This document shows positions 10,520 to 20,600 of a stretch of 64,000 bases of DNA, piece after piece (the stretch's first letter is position 1; the number at the start of each line of letters is the position of its first letter). The position numbers and the translations under genes were made by a program. The notes beneath the pieces are model-generated. The model searched no databases, was not told the origin of the DNA, and worked only from the letters and a program-made list of their open reading frames with translations. The stretch comes from JANXQG01 sp963804375 (lineage in GTDB: Bacteria > Planctomycetota > Planctomycetia > Pirellulales > Thermoguttaceae), in NCBI GenBank assembly GCA_963804375.1, contig CAWDQE010000004.1, positions 1 through 64,000 on the forward strand, read 5' to 3'.

Positions 10520-11932
10520 TCAGCCTTCACGTAATGCGCTGCAAAACGCCGCCACGAGAACGGCCTCCTCCCCGTCCAGGAGCGTGCGCGGATCGGCCAG
10601 CACGCGCCCCTGCCCAACCCGTGCAAAGACGGGCGGGTCGTGCCGCCGCAGACGGCGGGCGATCTCGCCCTCGGGAAGGTTCTCGGCCTGGGCCGCGACC
10701 AGGCGCGTCGGCAGGTCCTGGCCCGGCAGCGAGCCGCTTCCCATCTGCGAGAAGCCCTCGACGACCGCGGCCTTCGCGCCGGGCACCGCGGCCCCAATGG
10801 CTGCGGCAATCCGCTCGGCCTGCGCCTGGATATCGGCCAGATCGCGGCGGAGCATGCGAAGTGTCGGGACTTCGCGCAAGGCCCGGTCATGGTCGAGAAA
10901 CAGCACGAGAGTGGCCTCCAGCGCGGCCAGCGTCAGCTTGTCCGGGCGGATGATCCTGGCCAGCGGATTCTTGCGGATGGCCTCGATCCAACGCGTCTTG
11001 CCCAGCAGGATCCCCGCTTGCGGGCCACCGATCAGCTTGTCGCCGCTGCAGGTGACCACGTCGGAGCCCGCGGCTATCGACTCGGCCAGCGCTGGCTCCT
11101 TCTCGAAACCGAACTGCGAGAAATCGATGAGCGGCCCGGCGCCGACATCGTCGATGACCGTCAGGCCGTGGGTCCGGCCAAGGCCGACCAATTCCTCCAG
11201 GGGTACTTCCGCGGTGAAGCCCACGAGCTTGTAGTTGCTGGGATGGACGCGGAGGATTGCCGCCGAGCGTTCGCTGATCGCCCGTTGGTAATCGCGCAGG
11301 TGGGTCTTGTTGGTCGTGCCCACCTCGACGAGCTTCGCGCCAGCGGCGGCGATGATTTCGGGCAGGCGAAAGGAGCCGCCGATTTCCACCAACTGGCCGC
11401 GGGAAACGATCACTTCTCTGCCGGTGGCCACGGTATTGAGCACGATCGCCGTGGCGGCGGCGTTGTTGTTGACCACGGTGGCCGCCTCGGCGCCGGTGAG
11501 CAGCCGGAGGAGATCCTCGATCCGCTCGTCCCGTTGCGATCGCTGACCGCCGTCCACATCGATCTGCAAGACCGAAAACCCGGACAACGCCGCGACGATC
11601 TGCCGCAGGGCCTGTGGCGCCAGCACGGCCCGGCCTAACCCGGTGTGGAGGATGATTCCCGTGGCGTTGATCGCCTTGCGGTAGTGGGGTGCGAGGGTCG
11701 CCTTGATCCGCCCGGCAACGTCGGTCAGGATCATCTCGCGGACGGCCTCGGCATCCGCGGGGGGCGTCGCCATCGTCGGCAACAATTCGCGGGCAGCGGC
11801 CGCCGCAGCGCGGACCGCGGCGACGGTGACCCGGCGGGGAACTTCCGCCGGGGGCCAGCGGGCTTCCGCCGCCTCCAACAGCACTTCCACGGAAGGGATC
11901 TTTCTTAGCAGTTCATTTTGTGGCAGAGTCAT
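10520..11932 (-). CDS. selA: L-seryl-tRNA(Sec) selenium transferase
   Basis: SelA is a PLP enzyme that converts seryl-tRNA(Sec) to selenocysteyl-tRNA(Sec) using selenophosphate. The translation from ATG 11932 (470 residues, normal length) starts MTLPQNELLRKIPSVEVLLE, the typical SelA N-terminus, and contains NATGIILHTGLGRA, TVVNNNAAATAIVLN, GTTNKTHLRDY, HPSNYKLVGFT, VIDDVGAGPLID and SGDKLIGGPQAGILLGK, whose lysine is the expected PLP anchor. A TTG 13 codons upstream is possible, but the added residues are not SelA-like. No selB, selD or Sec-tRNA gene is visible nearby, so the rest of the pathway must lie elsewhere. The neighbours are mobile or toxin-antitoxin DNA. I could not identify any selenoprotein gene or SECIS element here. 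Confidence 0.95.
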   Translation of the reverse strand: MTLPQNELLRKIPSVEVLLEAAEARWPPAEVPRRVTVAAVRAAAAAARELLPTMATPPADAEAVREMILTDVAGRIKATLAPHYRKAINATGIILHTGLGRAVLAPQALRQIVAALSGFSVLQIDVDGGQRSQRDERIEDLLRLLTGAEAATVVNNNAAATAIVLNTVATGREVIVSRGQLVEIGGSFRLPEIIAAAGAKLVEVGTTNKTHLRDYQRAISERSAAILRVHPSNYKLVGFTAEVPLEELVGLGRTHGLTVIDDVGAGPLIDFSQFGFEKEPALAESIAAGSDVVTCSGDKLIGGPQAGILLGKTRWIEAIRKNPLARIIRPDKLTLAALEATLVLFLDHDRALREVPTLRMLRRDLADIQAQAERIAAAIGAAVPGAKAAVVEGFSQMGSGSLPGQDLPTRLVAAQAENLPEGEIARRLRRHDPPVFARVGQGRVLADPRTLLDGEEAVLVAAFCSALREG

Positions 11933-12037
11933 GCGGTTATTGTACGAATTCGGCGGCGGCCACACAATCAACTCTACCTCTGATCTACCCCTCAGTCCAT
12001 TTCGCCGATACTATGCTACGGTAGTTGCACGCAGACT

Positions 12038-12113
12038 ATGGAAAAAGCATACGATGAGATCGTGGACTTATTTGCTCGCGGAAGTAGTCCCGGCGAGATC
12101 TTGCGGTTTCACC
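12038..12113 (+). pseudogene. N-terminal fragment of a small antitoxin-like or hypothetical gene cut off at the abiE module
   Basis: From ATG 12038 the plus strand reads MEKAYDEIVDLFARGSSPGE, then ILRFHPS. This resembles the start of small conserved proteins in cyanobacteria and planctomycetes (pattern YDEIVDLFA-G-SPEEVLRFRPS, normally about 70 residues). The resemblance ends at about 12110, exactly at the stop codon of abiEii on the opposite strand, after which the frame is merely the antisense of the toxin gene. The pattern suggests that insertion of the abiE module, or a linked deletion, truncated this gene. Family recognition is from memory of the motif, so it is tentative. Confidence 0.4.
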
Positions 12114-12993
12114 CTTCTCGCAACGTGGCGGCGATCTGGGCCACGATCCGGAAGGCCCGCTTCAGGTCGAAGGCGGTGTAGTCGGCTTCTCGCAGGACTG
12201 GGCGAAGTTGACCTTGGACCTGCCTGATCAGAATCTCATGCTTTTCGGCGGATACGTCGAGGGGATCATTTCCCGGCACGGCCAGCTTGCTGCGGACAAG
12301 GTCGATCAATCGCCGCTCGTCCGTTTTCAACCGGCCTGACCGGATACCCTGGTCGATGTCGTAGAAATCGCGGATCGCAGGCTCACGCCGAGTCAGAGCC
12401 GCTCGTAGTTTCTCGGCGTAGGTCTCGCGGCACGACAACGCGGGAAGTTTCACGGGCGCAACCATTGCTGTCTGACGAAAAGGATCTACCAAGAGTGTCC
12501 GTGCGGGCAGGTGTTCCACGGGTTCCAGGATCGGTTCCCGGATACTGAACTCGACCTTGATCGACTCGTCCTGGCCGGTCACCACGGACTTGTAGCTCCA
12601 AATCCCGATGTACTGCATCGAGTTGTTGAATCCCCGAAGTGGCTCGACGAGCTTGAAACAATCGAGCCGCCTTTCGATCTTCGCGAAATGGTCCTTCATC
12701 GACACTATCATCTTGCTGCGCTGGGAGCGGGGTACGTCCACCGGGACCGAATAAGCGAAGTCCAGGTCCTCGCTCATGCGGTAGAAATCGCTGTGGACCT
12801 TGCTCAAGCAGGTTCCACCCTTGAACGCCCACTGCGGGCTCGTTATGGCGACCAGGTCCTCCAGGACAAGGGAACTGTAGTAGTCCTTCTCGACAAGCCG
12901 GGCGCTGAAGCCTGTTTCCGACTGCGTGTAGGACAACGCCGCGCGGAACAGATCGACGTCTTCGTGATAGTTGCGGGACTCACGGCTCATCAT
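12109..12993 (-). CDS. abiEii: AbiEii/AbiGii-type nucleotidyltransferase toxin (type IV toxin-antitoxin)
   Basis: This 294-residue protein shows the DNA polymerase beta-like nucleotidyltransferase signature of the AbiEii family: FKGGTCLSKVHSDFYRMSED followed by LDFAYSV, giving the GG-S/T and D-x-D metal-binding pattern, and later KVEFSIREPI and CRETYAEKLRAALTRREPAIRDFYDI, the conserved C-terminal helical region. AbiE systems are abortive-infection or toxin-antitoxin modules in which the toxin modifies cellular targets and is neutralised without a direct stable complex. The start overlaps the end of the antitoxin gene by 14 bases, typical of co-translation. The catalytic motifs look intact and there is no frameshift, so the module may be active. 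Its left end coincides with a truncated gene. Confidence 0.88.
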   Translation of the reverse strand: MMSRESRNYHEDVDLFRAALSYTQSETGFSARLVEKDYYSSLVLEDLVAITSPQWAFKGGTCLSKVHSDFYRMSEDLDFAYSVPVDVPRSQRSKMIVSMKDHFAKIERRLDCFKLVEPLRGFNNSMQYIGIWSYKSVVTGQDESIKVEFSIREPILEPVEHLPARTLLVDPFRQTAMVAPVKLPALSCRETYAEKLRAALTRREPAIRDFYDIDQGIRSGRLKTDERRLIDLVRSKLAVPGNDPLDVSAEKHEILIRQVQGQLRPVLREADYTAFDLKRAFRIVAQIAATLREG

Positions 12994-13780
12994 TGACGAT
13001 AATCCCCCAGCGCCGATCCACGGTGCCCCGCTTCGGCAAAATCGGCACCCAAGGAATCAGCGCCGAAGACGGCGTGAGCTTTCCTGCCAGCTTGCGCAGG
13101 AGGGATTCAGCCGCACCTTCCAGTTCCAGCAACTTTCCCAGGCGACGAAGGGTGCTGACATTTCCATATTGCAAGGCAACCCGGACAATCTCCGTGGCTA
13201 TTCCCGGGTCACGGGCGAGTTCGGCGCGAATCCAATCGTAACCACGGGGCAGGCTATCGAACCGCGACCAGTCATACACGGCGTCGATCAACGACCGGAC
13301 ACGCGAAGAGTAGACCGCCTCGATGCCCTCCGGCGTCTTGATGGTCTCAGTCTCTCCCAGCCGCTCGTCGGTCAGCTTAATGAGCGTCATGGCCACCGAC
13401 CCGATCTTCCGTCCGCCGGTGATGCGGTTGTTATAGGCATACAGCCGGTTCGGGATCTGGTTGTCCCAGCCGTAGCGATAGAAGGCACTTGGGCCGCAGA
13501 CCTGGTATCGGCCACCTTGGATTCCGATCAGCGTGGACAGCGCCAGGAACTCGCTTGGGCTCCACTTCCCGCCCGGGGGCAATCGTGGCGGAACCAGATA
13601 CAGCCCCCGGCAAACCCTGGCGATCATGCTGCGGCGGGCCAGGCGGCTGAGCAGTTCCCGCTCCTGTTGCGGGGTAATGGCCAAGGCGCGGACCAGTTCG
13701 CCGGTGCCGACGGTCTGCAACCGTCGCATCTGCACGTAGGCAAAAAGCTGTGTTTGAATCTTCCCAAGCGTGGTGGCCAT
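12980..13780 (-). CDS. abiEi: AbiEi-type antitoxin and autoregulator (type IV toxin-antitoxin)
   Basis: This 266-residue protein sits directly upstream of the AbiEii toxin and overlaps it by 14 bases. The first approximately 75 residues form a winged-helix-like domain (VGTGELVRALAITPQQEREL, then LLSRLARRSMIARVCRGLYL), as in the AbiEi N-terminal domain. The rest matches the AbiEi antitoxin fold (SPSEFLALSTLIGIQGGRYQ, CGPSAFYRYGWDNQIPNRLY, RSLIDAVYDWSRFDSLPRGY). In characterised AbiE systems this protein both neutralises the toxin and represses its own promoter by binding inverted repeats. A strong palindrome lies in the leader at 13803-13819. The start ATG 13780 has no clear Shine-Dalgarno sequence. 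Confidence 0.85.
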   Translation of the reverse strand: MATTLGKIQTQLFAYVQMRRLQTVGTGELVRALAITPQQERELLSRLARRSMIARVCRGLYLVPPRLPPGGKWSPSEFLALSTLIGIQGGRYQVCGPSAFYRYGWDNQIPNRLYAYNNRITGGRKIGSVAMTLIKLTDERLGETETIKTPEGIEAVYSSRVRSLIDAVYDWSRFDSLPRGYDWIRAELARDPGIATEIVRVALQYGNVSTLRRLGKLLELEGAAESLLRKLAGKLTPSSALIPWVPILPKRGTVDRRWGIIVNDEP

Positions 13781-13789
13781 GTTTATACT

Positions 13790-13832
13790 CTAGTATTAGC
13801 AAATTGCGTCAGACGCAATATATTAGTAATAG
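13790..13832 (-). promoter_or_regulatory. Probable AbiEi operator and promoter
   Basis: Just upstream of abiEi the AT-rich leader contains the perfect palindrome ATTGCGTC-A-GACGCAAT (13803-13819), flanked on both sides by the direct hexamer TATTAG (13794-13799 and 13821-13826). On the minus strand a TAATACT-like -10 falls between the palindrome and the start codon, so a protein on the palindrome would cover the promoter. AbiEi family antitoxins are known to repress by binding inverted repeats in this position; assigning this site to AbiEi is inference. Confidence 0.55.
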
Positions 13833-13953
13833 AATACAACGGGTTCGACCATTAGTCAACCACGAACTTGCGGCAGGGGGGCGCGCCCGGCTAGAATCAC
13901 GGAATGGGAAATCACGATTTAGGTTAAGTCCGGCGGCGAATAGGGAGAAAACC

Positions 13954-14283
13954 GTGGAAGAGCAACCACATTCGGGCCTTGGCATTGCGTCGTTCATTCT
14001 AAGTATCGTCTCGGGAGTTCTGATTTTCCTCCTCGTCATTGTCGCCGGCGTGATCGAAGCGACAACGCCGGGAGGCATGGACGAAGAATCTGCAGTCGCG
14101 GTTATGGTCGGCCTGTGCTTGTTTGCACTCCTGTTCGTATCGCTCGTAGCACTTGTGCTCGGGATTGCAGGGTTGGTGCAGCAGGACCGGAAGAAAATCT
14201 TCGCTATACTTGGAACCGTGTTCTCGGCGGTGACAATACTAGGCACGATTGGCATCGTGATCGTTGGGCTAACAATGAGTTGA
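13954..14283 (+). CDS. Small DUF4190-like membrane protein
   Basis: A GTG start at 13954 is preceded by GGGAGA at a suitable distance and gives 109 residues. The open frame extends upstream, but those residues are basic, not membrane-like, and overlap the abiE leader. After a short polar start (EEQPHSGLGIASFILSIVSG) come three hydrophobic segments: about residues 9-32, 47-69 and 78-105 (IFAILGTVFSAVTILGTIGI). The layout, with GLGIASF and LGIAGL motifs, resembles DUF4190-type proteins, small membrane proteins of unknown function. It stands alone between the divergent abiE module and the giant PEP-CTERM gene, and I cannot infer a role. Confidence 0.65.
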   Translation: MEEQPHSGLGIASFILSIVSGVLIFLLVIVAGVIEATTPGGMDEESAVAVMVGLCLFALLFVSLVALVLGIAGLVQQDRKKIFAILGTVFSAVTILGTIGIVIVGLTMS

Positions 14284-14456
14284 CGTCGGGAAGGCGGAGG
14301 TCGTCCGCCGGTCGCGATCGATCAATGCCTCCGCCCTTGCCCGCCGCCTGCAATTAAACCATTAAAACGAGCGAAAACTGTGCAACGATGAGCGCGGGAC
14401 GCAACATTCGCATGCGGGGGAAGTGAGGAATTCAGCTAGATAATTTGAACTTTTGC

Positions 14457-14484
14457 TTGACAAGAACTCCATTTTCTGCATAAT
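14457..14484 (+). promoter_or_regulatory. Sigma-70-like promoter of the giant PEP-CTERM gene
   Basis: TTGACA (14457-14462), a 16-base spacer and CATAAT preceded by TG (14479-14484) form a near-consensus promoter about 200 bases upstream of the ATG at 14690. The remaining stretch 14284-14689 contains no convincing gene. A 6-bp GGCGGA/TCCGCC stem at 14293-14309 follows the DUF4190 stop but has no T-run. The long leader could carry post-transcriptional control, but I see no riboswitch that I recognise. Confidence 0.55.
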
Positions 14485-14689
14485 CGTCGGTGGGGAGGTA
14501 CGTTTTTCGGCTTGGCGTCGTGGACGAGTGTCTCCTACCTCAACGACCATCTTCGCATTGCCGTCGGTCAGACAAGCAGATGTCTCCGGGCTGAAATAGC
14601 CAGTCTCCTTGACCACGACGAATTCTCTCGCGGCCTGGGTGTCGCTCTAGTTCCGATCTGTGCCAACATCGTAGAAAGAGGGGCATATT

Positions 14690-17600
14690 ATGGGTTCCCG
14701 TCATCTCTTGCGTGTGGTATTTCGTTCCATTTACTTTTCATTGGCGATTGCCATCGCATTCGGAGGGGGCGTGCGGCACGCGCGGGCCGATTGGACCCAG
14801 GATGCCTACCAATACGTGCCCGAGGCCGCAGGCATGCAGATCGACTATGCCCTGCAGATCCCCAATGCCGCTCAATGGCCCAGCGCAGCCAGCATTCCCT
14901 ATGCGGTAAACAATTCGGCCTCCATCGTGCCGGGCTCCTTCAGCCGCGTCGCGTATTTCCTGGAGTTGCAAACCAGCGGCGGTTCTCTGCAATACGTCTA
15001 CGTGTCGATGGACGCCGCGCCGTTCTCCACCAACCCGGCGCTACTTGGCGTGCCCTACCACACCACCAACAATCCCACCGACGGCAACGGGGTGGTCTGG
15101 TACTACAACTCGGCCAGCCCGACAACCGGCCCCGGGGCGGTCGTCAACATGGACGTCGCGTCGAATGTCGCGGGCATCGTGACGGGGAACAACATCGCCA
15201 CGGGCAACGTCGAGTTTTGGGGGACCAATTACGCACAGAACAACGCCTACAATGTCCCGGGCACAACAATAACACGTTCGACTTTGGTGACCAGGCCACA
15301 ACCGGGAATTACGGCTCGATGCAGATCAGCAACTACGGGGCCGGCCAGACGCTGTTGGCGATCAACAATTGGGGCGGCAACGGCGGCTCGAACATCGACA
15401 TCGGCATCGGCAACCAACCCGTGAACAACCCCGACTGGACTTTCGCCAACAATGCGGGTAACTATACGCTGAAGAACCTTATTGTCTTGGTCGGCAACCC
15501 CAATACATGGACCGGCGCGTCCGGCGCCGATTGGGGCACCGCCGCCAACTGGCAGGCCGGCGCCACGCCCGGGGCCGGCGTCGGTATTACTCTGGGGGCT
15601 GTTCCCGGCGGGCCTTCGGCTGCCAGCATCGACTTGGGCAGCAGCAACCGGACGATCAACTCCCTGACGTTTCAAAACTCGGTCCCCAGTGTCACGGTCG
15701 CCAGCTCGGGCGGCAATTCGCTTATCTTCGATAACGGTTCCAACTCCGTCCCGGTGAGTGTCAGCGGCACGCACTTCATCAACTCGCTCGTAACCCTCAA
15801 TAGCACGGCCGCAATCACCGTCGCCAGCGGCAGCGACTCGCTGACCTTCAACAACAGCATCGGCGGCACGGGCGGCGTGACCCTCGGCGGCGCGGGCACG
15901 TTGAATTTTACCGCCGCCAACGGCTACAGCGGCGGCACGACCGTCAACGGCGGCCGGCTCAACCTCATCGGCGCCGCCAGCCTGGCCAATGTCTCCGGCA
16001 ACGGGGTGACGATCAACAGCGGCGGCACGTTCGCCACCGCTGCCGCCACCCCCGCCATCGACAGCATCGCGCTGAATAGCGGCGGCACCTTGCTCCCCGC
16101 CGGCAACGCCTCGAATTCCACCGGCGTCCTCAACGTCGGTTCGCTCAACATCGCGGCCAGCAGCACCTTGGGTTTCAAAGCCGCCAGCGCCGGCAACTAT
16201 GACCAGATCAACGTTTCCAGTGCGCTGACAATCGGCAGCGACAGCATTAATGTCAACCTCTATTCGCCCAACGGCGCCGGCCAGTTCTACGGAACCGGCA
16301 CCTTCACCCTCATGAACAATGCCGGCTCGCTCTACGGCAGCGACCCCGCCTCGGCGATCTCGGTGGCCAACCCCTTGTCGGACCTGACGTACACGTTCGG
16401 CACCGCCGGCAACAGCGTCACGCTCACCGTCGGCCTGGCGGTCACGAATCCGGTCTGGAACGGCGGCAGCTCCAGTTCCAACAACTGGAGTGATGCAAAT
16501 AACTGGGCCAACTTTGTTCCCGGCGGCATCCTGTGCTTCGACGGCAGCACACGTTTGGCCACCAACAACGACCAGGCCGGCCAAACCTATGCCGGCATGC
16601 TCTTCTATACATCCGCGGGGGCCTTCACGCACAGCGGCAGCGCCGTCACCCTGACCGGCCCCATCACCAACTATTCGCCCAACACCCAGACGCTCAACCT
16701 GCCCGTGCTGTTTTCCTCCGGAGGCACGATCAACGCCGCAGGCGGGCCGATCGTCACCACGGCCTTGGGCACCATGGATAACGGCGGCGGCACGCTTATG
16801 GTCGGCGGGATCAGTTCCTGCACCTTGAGTGGCGCGATCACCGGGCTCGGCGGGCTGGCCGTCACCGGTCCCGGCAACGTGACGCTGGCCAGCTCGCTGA
16901 ATACCTATGCGGGCAATACCCGTATCCAGGCCGGCACGCTGATCGTGGGCCATCCGCTGGCCTTGCAGAATACCGTGGTCGACATGAACGCGGCGGATGC
17001 CGGCACACTGAGCTTCGGCAGCCAGACCGCGGCCACCCTCGGTGGTTTGATCGGCACCCGCAACCTCAACCTGGGCAATACGAATCTCTCGATCGGCGCG
17101 CTGGGCGCCGCCGTCACCTCGCCCCTCTATTCCGGCGTCCTGAGCGGCGGCGGCGGCATCACCAAGGTCGGCAACGGCAATATCAGCCTGAGCGGCGCGA
17201 ACACCTATGGCGGGGGCACCTTCGTCACCGCCGGCACCCTCACCCTGGGCGGCCTCTCGACCAGCGCCAAGATCATGTGCGTGGGCGACTCGATCACCGA
17301 GGGCATCGCCAACAGCGCCATCGGCTACGGCTACCGCGGCGCCCTCTACAACGACCTGGTCGCCGGCGGATATACCAACGTCCAAATGGTCGGCACCCAC
17401 AATACCGGCCCTGGGACTCTGCCCCCCGCGCAGCAATGGCACGATGGCTGGGGCGGTTGGACCACCGGCCAGATCGAGAGCAACATGAGCTCCTGGCTTA
17501 CCACCCTCGCCACCGGCTACGGGAACGGCAACACCGCTGGTACTGCCGGGAACCTGCTGCCCGACTACATCACCTTGATGATCGGCACCAACAACGCCGG

Positions 17601-20600
17601 CACGCTGCCCGTGGGCGACATCAACAGCCCGAACACCCCCATCGGCCAGGTGGCGGGGACCCTCGACATCATCCATGCGCAGGACCCCAGCGCCGAGACC
17701 CTCCTGGCGGAAATCACGCCCAGGGCCCACTCCACGACGAGCAGCGATTGGGAGTACACCTACAACCAGGCGATTATCGCCCTGGTCGCTGCGGAGCAGG
17801 CCAAGGGTTACAACGTCGTGCTGGCCGACATGAACGGCTATGGCACCAATAACCCGTTCCCCTATGCGGCGGGCACGAACAGCGCCTGGCCTCAAGCAGG
17901 CATGGGCGGCGACGGCCTCCATCCTAATGACTACGGCTATTCGTGGATGGCCCAGCAGTGGTATAACAGCTTGGTCGGGGCCGGGGGCGGCGGGGCCGGC
18001 AACGTGCTGCCCGCTACCTCCACCGTCACGATGTCGGGCAGCGGTTTTCTCAACGCCCTGAGCAGCGAGACGATCGGGCCCTTGACGGGCTCCAGCGGCA
18101 CGGTCAACATCGGCGGCGGCACGCTGACGATCAACAGCGTCGCCAACAGCACCTACTCCGGGGCCCTGCAGGGTCCAGGCGGATTATTCAAGTCCGGCAC
18201 GGCGTCCTTGACCCTCGCCGGCACCGCCACCTACACCGGTCCGACCACGGTCAACTCCGGCCGGCTGGCGGTCGTCCCCGCCACTTCGCTGGCCAGCAGC
18301 AGCCTGACGGTGCAAAACAGCGGCACCTTGAGCGGCAACAACGCCGCCCTGCCGCCGATCTTCGCCCTGGCGGGCGGTCATGTCGCCCCCGGCACGCCCT
18401 CTGTCGGCGGTACCTTTACCCCCGGTTCGCTCAGCGCCGCCACGGTCTCGCTTGCCGCCGGCAGCTTCCTGGATATCAAGGCCCTGAACAACGGAACGGC
18501 CAACGACAGGCTGCTCGTCAGCGGCAGCAACGGCCTGACCATCGCCAACGGGGCCGAAGTGGACCTGTATGGGCAAGACGGCGCCAGCCCCTTCAATCCC
18601 AACGGCGGCCTCTATACCTTCGACATCATGGGCTACTCCGGCGCCTTGCAGGGATACGGGGTTTATGGCCTCTCGGTGGCCAACAAGAACCCCGGCACGC
18701 GCTATATCTTCGGCACCACGACCACGCCCTCGGACTTCATCACCCTCACGGTCGGCACTTCCCGCAATGGAACGGCGGCGGTGCGAACAACAACTGGACC
18801 ACGGCTGCCAATTGGACGGGTGTGGCCATCCTCCCCGGCGATCAACTGGTGTTCGACGGCACCACGAACTTGATCACCAACAACAACCAGCCGGCGGGCA
18901 CAACCTATAACGGCATGACCTTCAACCCGACCGCCGGCGCGTTCACCCACAATGGCAACGCGATTGTGCTGACCGGCGACATCCTCAACAACTCGCCCAA
19001 CACCCAGACCATCAACCTGCCGATGACGCTCGCCGGCGCCGGCACGCGGCAGTTCATGGCTGTCGCCGGCCCCATCGTCACCGGCGGCAGCGGCACGATC
19101 AACAACGGCGGTTATCCCCTGGCCATCACGGGCAGCGCCAACGTCACCCTGGGCGGCAGCATCAGCGGCGCCGGGGCCCTGAGCATGAACGGCGCCGGCA
19201 CCCTGGCCTTGAACGCCGCGAACACCTTCTCGGGCAACACCCGCGTCAATTCCGGCATCCTCAGCGTAGGCCATTCCCTGGCCTTGCAGGGTTCGACGCT
19301 GGACATGAACGTGGCGGACAGCGGCAGCGTGACCTTCAACAACCTGCCCGCCGCGACCCTCGGCGGCCTGACCGGCGCCCGCAATCTCGCCCTGGGTGTC
19401 GCCGCCGTGACCATTGGCGGCAACAACGCCAGCACCACCTACTCCGGCGTCCTCAGCGGCGGCAACGGACTGACCAAGACCGGCAGCGGCATGCTGACCC
19501 TCTCCAGCGCGAACACCTACAGCGGCGCCACGCTGGTCAGCGGCGGCACGTTGCAACTGACCGGCTTGACGTCTGCGGGCTTTTCCGTCAACGGCGCGGC
19601 GGCCGCCTATTCTTTCGATAACCTGGCGCCGGGAACGACGACGATCCCGAATCTTGGCTCGCTGGGCACTGCGGCCAACGGCCTGCTCAGCGGTGCAACC
19701 ATCACCGCCGGCGGCGGCCTGCACGGCGGCAACGTCCTCACGATCCGCTCCAACGGCGCCAGTGGCGGCAGTTACGACTCGATGCTCATCCCCAACCCGA
19801 TCGATCTGAGCAGCTCCACCTGGACGCTCTCGGCCTGGTTCAACGGCCCGTACACCTCCGGTGGAGGCTCCGGATGGGATTGCCTGTTCCAGAATCAGGC
19901 CGCTAACCAGTGGATCGTCATAAACCACGAACACCCCAACGGCGACTACGGGATTGGCGCGGTGACGAACCGGGGCGGTTTCTGGTGGCAGGCCAGCCCT
20001 GTCTACGACATGAGCAACGGGAGCGTCGCCAGCGGGTGGCACCAACTCACGGCCGTGGGCACCAACACGGGTGGCAACGGGACCACGACATTCTATATCG
20101 ACGGAAACCTCGTCGGCTCGAGTGCTTCGGCCGCCAACACGAACCTGTACTGCGTCGGCAACGGGCAAGGCGGCGGCAGCCCCCAGCCCTTCGCCCAGGA
20201 GCTCGACGACGTCTACGTCTACCAACGCGCGCTCAGCGCGACCGAGGTTGCCAGCTTGTATCAAGCCGCGTTCAGCGGAGCGAACACCCTGCCCAGCACT
20301 TCGCCCGTCAACATTTCCAACGGCGTGTTGGACGTGGAAGGCAGCCAGATCATCGGACCGCTCAGCGGCTCGGCGGCGGCTGTGGTCAACCTGGGTGGCA
20401 ACCTGACCGTCAACGGCATCAGCAACACGACCTTTGCCGGCGTCATCGGCGGCGCCAACAACTTGACCAAGGTCGGGCCCAACACGTTGACCCTCAGCGG
20501 CAACAACACGTTTACCGGCCCGGCCACGGTCGCCGCCGGCAAGCTTATGCTCGTCGGCGCCAGCTCTGCCATGGCCGGCCCGTTGATGATCAACAGCGGC

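Noticed and set aside
13835..13870. GGGTTCGACC as a possible tRNA T-arm
   Set aside because: No acceptor, D-arm or anticodon stems could be drawn around it.
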